Below are positions 6,539 through 9,955 of a stretch of DNA of 9,955 nucleotides, piece by piece. The stretch is from Gemmataceae bacterium. GTDB taxonomy: Bacteria; Planctomycetota; Planctomycetia; Gemmatales; Gemmataceae. The notes beneath the pieces were generated by a model. It did not search any database and was not told the origin of the DNA. It saw only the letters and a list, made by a program, of their open reading frames with translations. Position 1 is the first letter of the stretch. Each line of letters starts with the position of its first letter. Location of the stretch: assembly GCA_947490035.1 (NCBI GenBank), contig CANLGS010000076.1:1-9955 (forward strand), read 5' to 3'. The position numbers and the translations under genes are program-made.

Positions 6539-6648
6539 GGGAGCGGGTGGTTTGCGCCGCCCGCTCGCCAACGAGGCGGGGTGGCGCCTCGCACCCGCTG
6601 CACAGCACCCGCTGCACACCACCCGCTCCCTTACGGTCGCGGTTCGCC
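6521..6648. repeat. Inverted pair of GNRA-hairpin repeats (copy 2)
   Basis: Arms 6521-6551 and 6618-6648 are inverted copies matching at 30 of 31 positions. The arm shares GGCGAACC-n-CGACCG-n-AAGG with the pair before the portal gene. It folds as CCGC-GACC-GTAA-GGGA-GCGG: a GTAA (GNRA) loop, two pairs, a tandem G-A mismatch, then four pairs. TAA in the loop region is the portal's stop codon (6536-6538). The spacer holds a further stem (CGAGGCG/CGCCTCG) and a tandem 14-base repeat. The element fills most of the 141-base gap between portal and protease, where phages usually have almost none. Confidence 0.85.
6591..6618. repeat. Tandem 14-base direct repeat inside the spacer
   Basis: GCACCCGCTGCACA occurs twice, head to tail, at 6591-6604 and 6605-6618, directly before the right arm of the inverted pair. 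The unit shares ACCCGCT with that arm, so it may have arisen by slippage or partial duplication of the repeat end. Confidence 0.7.
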
Positions 6649-6679
6649 AAATCCTCAACCCCTTTACCACCGGTGCCTC

Positions 6680-7258
6680 ATGTCTCCGTCCATCCGGGCC
6701 GATCCGGGCGCGCGCACGCTCCACGTCGATGCCGCAAAGATGCGCGTCCGCAGCGTCATCACCACCATCGACCCCGACCGCGCCGGCGATGTCGTCGTGC
6801 CCACGGGTCTGAAGAACCTCGACGACTTCATGACGAACCCGGTCGTGCTCTGGGCGCACGACCGGGTTCGCGTGCCGCCGGTCGGCGCGTGCGAGTGGAT
6901 CGACATCCAGCCGCGGCGTATCGTCGCCGAGACGCGGTTCGCGCAAGGCGTGCCGTTCGCGGAAGACCTGTTCCGGCTGTACGAACAGAACGTGCTTCGC
7001 GGGTGGTCGATCGGGTTCGTGCCGCGCACGGCGCGCCGCATCCCGCGGCCGGACGGCGCGTCGGCGCTGTACGTGTCCGAGTGGGACTTGCTCGAATACT
7101 CCGCGGTGCCGATCCCCGAGAACCCCGGCGCGCTGACCGTCGCACTCCAGAAGGGGCTGATCCGCGATGTCGCGCTCCGCGACTGGCTGCGGGACGCGCC
7201 CGACGACCGCGGCGGCCGGTGGTTCCGCGCGTTCGACGTGATGGGCGAACTGGTCTGA
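6680..7258 (+). CDS. HK97-family prohead protease
   Basis: A 192-aa protein, the normal size for this peptidase (MEROPS S78, herpesvirus-assemblin fold). It cleaves the scaffold-like N-terminus from the capsid protein during head maturation and then itself. The catalytic elements are visible: His60 in NPVVLWAHD, Ser110 in VLRGWSIGFVP and Glu139 in WDLLEYSAVPIPEN, in the family order. The early strand MRVRSVITTIDPDRAGDVVVP is also typical. ATG at 6680 was chosen because the family normally starts shortly before this strand; the ribosome binding site is weak. All catalytic residues are intact, so this gene shows no sign of decay although the capsid gene after it is broken. Confidence 0.92.
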   Translation: MSPSIRADPGARTLHVDAAKMRVRSVITTIDPDRAGDVVVPTGLKNLDDFMTNPVVLWAHDRVRVPPVGACEWIDIQPRRIVAETRFAQGVPFAEDLFRLYEQNVLRGWSIGFVPRTARRIPRPDGASALYVSEWDLLEYSAVPIPENPGALTVALQKGLIRDVALRDWLRDAPDDRGGRWFRAFDVMGELV

Positions 7259-7259
7259 A

Positions 7260-7367
7260 GTAGGTGCCGCTTGCCGAGCGGCACGGGCTGACCCGCGTGT
7301 GAGCTACACGGACGGTCCCGAAGCGATTCGAGTTGCGAAACCGTGCCGCTCGGCAAGCGGCACCTAC
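7260..7367. repeat. REP-like inverted pair, GTAG family (copy 2)
   Basis: Perfect 27-bp arms at 7260-7286 and 7341-7367 with a 54-base spacer. Each arm is GTAG followed by an 8-bp hairpin with a 5-base loop (GTGCCGCT-TGCCG-AGCGGCAC). This has the same GTAG-plus-hairpin layout as the pair at 1605-1658 but a different stem, so it is a second subfamily. The spacer includes a small CGTGT/ACACG stem (7296-7310). The left arm starts one base after the protease stop TGA. The element occupies most of the 136-base gap before the capsid gene. Confidence 0.87.
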
Positions 7368-7394
7368 CCAAACTTCCCCCCCCAAAGGTGCTTC

Positions 7395-8147
7395 ATGTCC
7401 ACTGCCTCACCCCCGACCGACAAGTTCCAGTCCCGCGACGAACTGGTGACGTTCATCGAACAGCAGACGGCGAGCGCCGTCGAGAAGGCGGCCCGCGTCG
7501 AGCGGCGGGTGCCGTGGGTCACGTCCGGCCCGGTGTGCGCCGACTCCGCCGGGTACAGCGTGCTGAAGGCTGCCGCGTTCGCGCTCGGATTCGTCGGCGC
7601 GGACCAGGCGAAGGAAGAGATTCACGCGCACCAGCAACTCCGCGACCTGTACGCGGGCTACGGGTTCGCCCCGCACCACGGGCAGCAGTCGTTCCTGGTG
7701 CCGCTCGCGTCGGCGCACCTGCCGGTGTTCGAGCCGCAGGGCCGGCGGCTCCGCGACGAGCTGCACCAGAAGATGACCGCCCACGCCGGCAAGTACGACC
7801 CGGACGAGGCCGACTGGATCGGCCGCCGCCTGAACCCGCTCCGCAAGGCGCTCGGCACGCTCACCGACGCCGCCGGCGGGTCGATGGTGCCGCTGCCCAT
7901 GCTCGGCGAACTCATCGACCTCCAGCGCAGCCTCGAAGTGTTCGCGACGGCCGGGGCGCGCGAGGTGGCGCTCCCGCCGAACGGCCGCGTGCAGTTCCCC
8001 AAACTCACCGCCGCGAGCAGCGCGTACTGGGTCGGCGAGGGCAGCACGATCACCGAGAGCCAGCCGACGACCGGCAACCTCGACCTTCAGGCGAAGAAGC
8101 TCGGCGTGCTGGTGAACTTCAGCAGGCAGCATGATTACCTTGGCTGA
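7395..8147 (+). CDS. HK97-type major capsid protein, C-terminally truncated
   Basis: About 250 aa. ATG at 7395 has AAAGG six bases upstream. Residues 1-145 are the charged helical N-terminal delta/scaffold region. The mature fold begins around LGTLTDAAGGSMVPLPMLGE, continues through VALPPNGRVQFPKLTAA and SAYWVGEGSTITESQPT, and reaches LDLQAKKLGVLVNFSRQ, all typical of HK97-like capsids. After SRQ the sequence becomes HDYLG and stops. The spine helix, P-domain and A-domain that should follow, roughly 150-250 residues, are missing, and neither other forward frame resumes them. The break at about 8125-8131 coincides with the 3' end of an unrelated minus-strand gene. The product cannot form a capsid, so the gene is effectively a pseudogene. 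Confidence 0.88.
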   Translation: MSTASPPTDKFQSRDELVTFIEQQTASAVEKAARVERRVPWVTSGPVCADSAGYSVLKAAAFALGFVGADQAKEEIHAHQQLRDLYAGYGFAPHHGQQSFLVPLASAHLPVFEPQGRRLRDELHQKMTAHAGKYDPDEADWIGRRLNPLRKALGTLTDAAGGSMVPLPMLGELIDLQRSLEVFATAGAREVALPPNGRVQFPKLTAASSAYWVGEGSTITESQPTTGNLDLQAKKLGVLVNFSRQHDYLG

Positions 8148-8818
8148 ACTCGTTGTCCTGATTGAGCTTGCGTCGATTTGATCCGAGACAGCCGCCTCGC
8201 CAGCCTCCGGGCGCGGTGAAGCTCCCAGAAGGCTACGAAGCGGGCGACCATCTCCCGCGTCTCGCCCAGATCGGCGTAGCAGTCAAGGCGGTGTTGCCCG
8301 TGATACCCGCAACCGAAATTAAACCCAGCACATCCCAGGAACCACAGATCAGCGATGTCGGAGTACGACCCGACGCCGACGCGGAACCCCGCCCGGTGAA
8401 GCAGTCGGCGGCTCTCTGGGGTGTCGTACTGGTACAGCACCACGTCCGTGCCCGCCCGGTCGAAGCTGAACATCCAGTTGTACCTTCGCGGCGGCACGAA
8501 CCACCGAGCCGTCGAACAGCCGCGCTCCTCGCCGTCGGTGAGCAGAAGGTCGAAGCGGACGCCGAGAAGTGGAAGCACATCGAGCAGCAAGTGGACACCG
8601 AGACGGTCATCGAGCGCGGGGCAGTAGACCCGTTCTCCGTCGTGGGAGAATGGGGTGCCCGGCAGCACCGTGTCCAAGTGAGCGACCGCAAGCACCGGCT
8701 CGCCCTGGTCGCGGAAGACGTAGTTGCTGCCGCCGGGGGTGACAACGGTTTCCCCGTGGCTGGCAAATGCCTCGACTGGTAACTCGCAGACGTGTTTCAG
8801 TCGTGAAACGTCGATCAC
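8135..8818 (-). CDS. M20/M28/M42-like zinc metallopeptidase (227 aa)
   Basis: The di-zinc aminopeptidase ligand set appears in order: His47 and Asp49 in VAHLDTVLPG, the bridging Asp70/71 in ALDDRLGV, Glu97-Glu98 in LLTDGEERG, Asp120 in SFDRAGTD, and His176 in GYHGQH. At 227 aa it is much shorter than typical M20 or M42 enzymes (300-400 aa) and has no visible lid or dimerisation domain. It is likely cytosolic; no signal peptide is seen. The GTG start at 8818 has GGGGAGG four to five bases upstream and overlaps (GTGA) the stop of an upstream reading frame. Its basic C-terminal tail (about the last 15 residues) runs into the capsid junction and may be extra sequence acquired there. Confidence 0.8.
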   Translation of the reverse strand: MIDVSRLKHVCELPVEAFASHGETVVTPGGSNYVFRDQGEPVLAVAHLDTVLPGTPFSHDGERVYCPALDDRLGVHLLLDVLPLLGVRFDLLLTDGEERGCSTARWFVPPRRYNWMFSFDRAGTDVVLYQYDTPESRRLLHRAGFRVGVGSYSDIADLWFLGCAGFNFGCGYHGQHRLDCYADLGETREMVARFVAFWELHRARRLARRLSRIKSTQAQSGQRVQPR

Positions 8819-8919
8819 GCGCCCTCCCCGTGGGCGGTCGCCTCGAACGTGTAACGGTCGCCTTCGGCGGTGGCTTCACGGCGAAGCACCCGGATCGTGT
8901 ACTGTCCGGTACAAATCTT
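8815..8919 (-). other. In-frame continuation of the 90-aa gene after a TGA
   Basis: Directly after the TGA at 8922-8920 the same frame stays open for 34 codons (KICTGQYTIRV, then ATAEGDRYTFEATAHGEGA) and ends in a TGA that overlaps the peptidase GTG. Third positions are strongly G/C (about 25 of the last 31 codons) and the residues look protein-like, while the competing frame looks like a shadow. It is either the tail of a gene broken by a nonsense mutation, a recoded UGA, or a separate very small gene with no good start. Confidence 0.45.
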
Positions 8920-9192
8920 TCACTGGTCATCCAGGCTGACGCGCTGGAACGTCCAGCCGTCTGGAAGCTTCGGCGGCAACGGGATGTCGGTGACGATCAG
9001 CAATCCGTTCTCGTTGTCGTTGAACAGCCAGCACGCGCCGGGGTTCAGACTGGCGGGATCGGTCGGCTCAGACCAGCTTCGCACCCCAAATGACGTGTCT
9101 TGGAACAGCGGCGTGACGCCGCGAAAGACATCGTGGCAACTGTTCGGGAAGACGTGCCAGGGGAACCCCGTGATCGGCAGATGGGTGGTCAT
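8920..9192 (-). CDS. Unknown 90-aa protein upstream of the peptidase
   Basis: No family recognised. ATG at 9192 overlaps the stop of the upstream 73-aa gene (ATGA), so the two are translationally coupled. The product is soluble, rich in Pro, Asp and Trp, with two likely strands near ACWLFNDNENGLLIVTDIPL and a DGWTFQRVSLDD ending. No signal peptide or membrane helix is seen. The frame continues past its TGA for 34 more codons up to the peptidase start, so the original protein may have been about 125 aa. Confidence 0.6.
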   Translation of the reverse strand: MTTHLPITGFPWHVFPNSCHDVFRGVTPLFQDTSFGVRSWSEPTDPASLNPGACWLFNDNENGLLIVTDIPLPPKLPDGWTFQRVSLDDQ

Positions 9193-9410
9193 GCCTGCCC
9201 CCGATTCGGGTGAGGGTGAACGTCGGTCGGGCTGAGAAGCGGCGATGTCCAAGCGAAGTTGCAGAATATCCCAGGCGTCCGCCAGGAGTCGCCGTCCCAC
9301 CGCGCGATCACGCTCCCCTCGTCGTCCACGATGGCGCTTTTCGTGATCGAGACGTGGGGGTAGCTGCCGATCAGCTTCCACCCTTCGCAGCAAAGCCACA
9401 GGTACACCAT
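9189..9410 (-). CDS. Unknown 73-aa protein, first of the small operon
   Basis: Not recognised. The ATG at 9410 has a strong AGAGGA six bases upstream, which decides it over the ATG at 9539, whose extra 43 residues are low-quality coding. The sequence predicts several beta strands (MVYLWLCCEGWKLIGSY, then SITKSAIVDDEGSVIARW), with no membrane segment. It overlaps the next gene by ATGA and probably heads an operon ending in the zinc peptidase. The repeated small beta-rich proteins before a peptidase suggest a shared function that cannot be deduced here. Confidence 0.6.
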   Translation of the reverse strand: MVYLWLCCEGWKLIGSYPHVSITKSAIVDDEGSVIARWDGDSWRTPGIFCNFAWTSPLLSPTDVHPHPNRGQA

Positions 9411-9708
9411 CTGGGTTCCTCTTGGTTGAAGACGGGGACACCCAGGATAGGCATTGGGCAGGGTTGGGCGGTTCGCACTCACGCCGTCGCCTCGACAGGC
9501 ATCGCCAAAGTGTTGTGCCAACACGGGATGGGTCTGCATGACGACCCGGCGGCGATGCCGTAGAACAGGAAGTTCACGCGGGAACAGTTAGTTCACCGGC
9601 ACTCGGCACCTGCCGAGATTGCCCACCGTCAGCACCTGCGGTAAGCTCGCTCGTCAGTTCGAGTTAGGGGCGCGGGCACGACTAAAAAGAGGGGACGACC
9701 CGACACCG
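9411..9708. other. Divergent spacer before the hsdM stump
   Basis: No gene is supported here. It holds several perfect small stems: GTGTTG-TGC-CAACAC at 9510-9524, a 9-bp inverted pair GGCATCGCC (9498-9506) and GGCGATGCC (9551-9559), and CTCGGC-ACCT-GCCGAG at 9602-9617. Promoters for the minus-strand operon and the plus-strand hsdM start should lie here, but no clear -35/-10 pair can be picked. Confidence 0.4.
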
Positions 9709-9837
9709 ATGGCGACCACGAAAGACATCCAAGCCGAGATCAACGGCATTCTGTGGAAGGCGTGCGACACCTTCCGGGGGGCGGTCGATCCGTCAGAGTA
9801 TAAAAATGCAACGATCCGCGAGAGGGCTAGAAGGTAG
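9709..9837 (+). pseudogene. hsdM: hsdM fragment: N-terminus of type I R-M methyltransferase subunit
   Basis: MATTKDIQAEINGILWKACD followed by TFRGAVDPSEYK is the characteristic start of HsdM, the DNA adenine methyltransferase subunit of type I restriction-modification systems. The match ends at about codon 32-33 (position about 9807), where an intact gene continues toward YIL.MLFLKY; here it becomes unrelated residues and a TAG at 9835-9837. The several hundred residues holding the SAM-binding and NPPF/Y catalytic motifs are absent, so this is a stump. The ATG at 9709 is the family start; AGAGGGG lies a rather long 13 or so bases upstream. An insertion, with the rest of hsdM beyond the window, cannot be excluded. 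Confidence 0.85.
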
Positions 9838-9909
9838 CGTATTGCGGGTGTAAGCTCTTGCGTGATCATCTTATCGCCGGCGGCGACCCAGAATGTGGAG
9901 GTCGGCAGC

Positions 9910-9955
9910 ATGCCTTACCACTGGCCCGAGGATACCGATTTCGCCCGCCTGGAAC
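9910..9955 (+). CDS. Start of an unknown gene running off the window
   Basis: ATG at 9910 is preceded by GGAGG at 9897-9901, eight bases away, an excellent ribosome binding site. The first 15 residues are MPYHWPEDTDFARLE, too few to recognise. The frame happens to be the same as the hsdM stump but is separated from it by the TAG at 9835. Being just beyond the hsdM break, it could belong to the element that interrupted that gene. Confidence 0.5.
   Translation, partial: MPYHWPEDTDFARLE

Noticed and set aside
6522..6812. Plus-strand ORF starting MNRDRKGAGG
   Set aside because: Entirely made of repeat arms and the out-of-frame start of the protease gene; a translated repeat, not a gene.
5555..6946. 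Minus-strand 463-codon open frame opposite portal and protease
   Set aside because: Low-complexity Arg/Val/Asp-rich product running across two well-supported phage genes and a repeat; a shadow frame.
5177..7367. CRISPR array
   Set aside because: The repeats are inverted pairs of differing sequence and irregular spacing between protein genes, not regularly spaced direct repeats with unique spacers, and no cas genes are seen.
9411..9539. N-terminal extension of the 73-aa gene to the ATG at 9539
   Set aside because: The extra 43 residues are unlike the rest and the ATG at 9410 has a strong AGAGGA ribosome binding site.

Overview
The window is GC-rich (roughly 60-65%) and reads as a chromosomal segment of a large-genome planctomycete, probably a Gemmata-like member of the Gemmataceae. 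This is an inference from the secreted-protein style of the genes, the codon bias, and short palindromic repeats of a kind I associate with such genomes. No rRNA, tRNA or complete insertion sequence is visible.

Left part (about 1-4717). After about 180 bases with nothing recognised comes a possible small membrane protein on + (179-361) followed by a 12-bp-stem hairpin. The rest is a tight run of seven minus-strand genes, read right to left: an exported SAM-dependent methyltransferase, a 212-aa protein of unknown function, a HEPN-domain protein overlapping it by ATGA, a secreted DUF5005/DUF4185-like beta-propeller protein, a DJ-1/PfpI-family protein, and two small membrane proteins. The 212-aa + HEPN pair looks like a toxin-antitoxin or RNA-targeting defence cassette inserted between ordinary genes. 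A perfect 23-bp inverted repeat separates the propeller gene from the PfpI gene.

Middle part (about 4718-8147). A divergent intergenic region with a TTGACA box and a duplicated TATCAGTA leads into a plus-strand phage head module: a small unknown protein, an HK97-type portal, an HK97-type prohead protease (Ser/His/Glu triad visible) and a major capsid protein that stops abruptly after about 250 residues, in the middle of the HK97 fold. No terminase precedes it and no connector or tail genes follow, so it is a remnant or a heavily rearranged module. Each boundary between these genes carries a pair of inverted hairpin repeats, which account for the unusually long gaps.

Right part (about 8130-9955). 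Immediately after the capsid break, on minus, is a compact operon of unknown role: a 73-aa protein, a 90-aa protein overlapping it by ATGA, an apparent in-frame continuation beyond a TGA codon, and an M20/M28/M42-like zinc peptidase overlapping that continuation by GTGA. Beyond a 298-base divergent spacer lies a stump of a type I restriction-modification methyltransferase gene (hsdM), cut after about 33 codons. A new gene with a good ribosome binding site then runs off the end. Two broken genes within 1.7 kb mark this as a recombination-prone accessory region.

The most interesting signal is the set of four inverted repeat pairs. They fall into two families: GTAG-plus-hairpin, like REP elements, and a GGCGAACC...GNRA-tetraloop hairpin. 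They sit on or next to stop codons, and in two cases supply the stop codon themselves.
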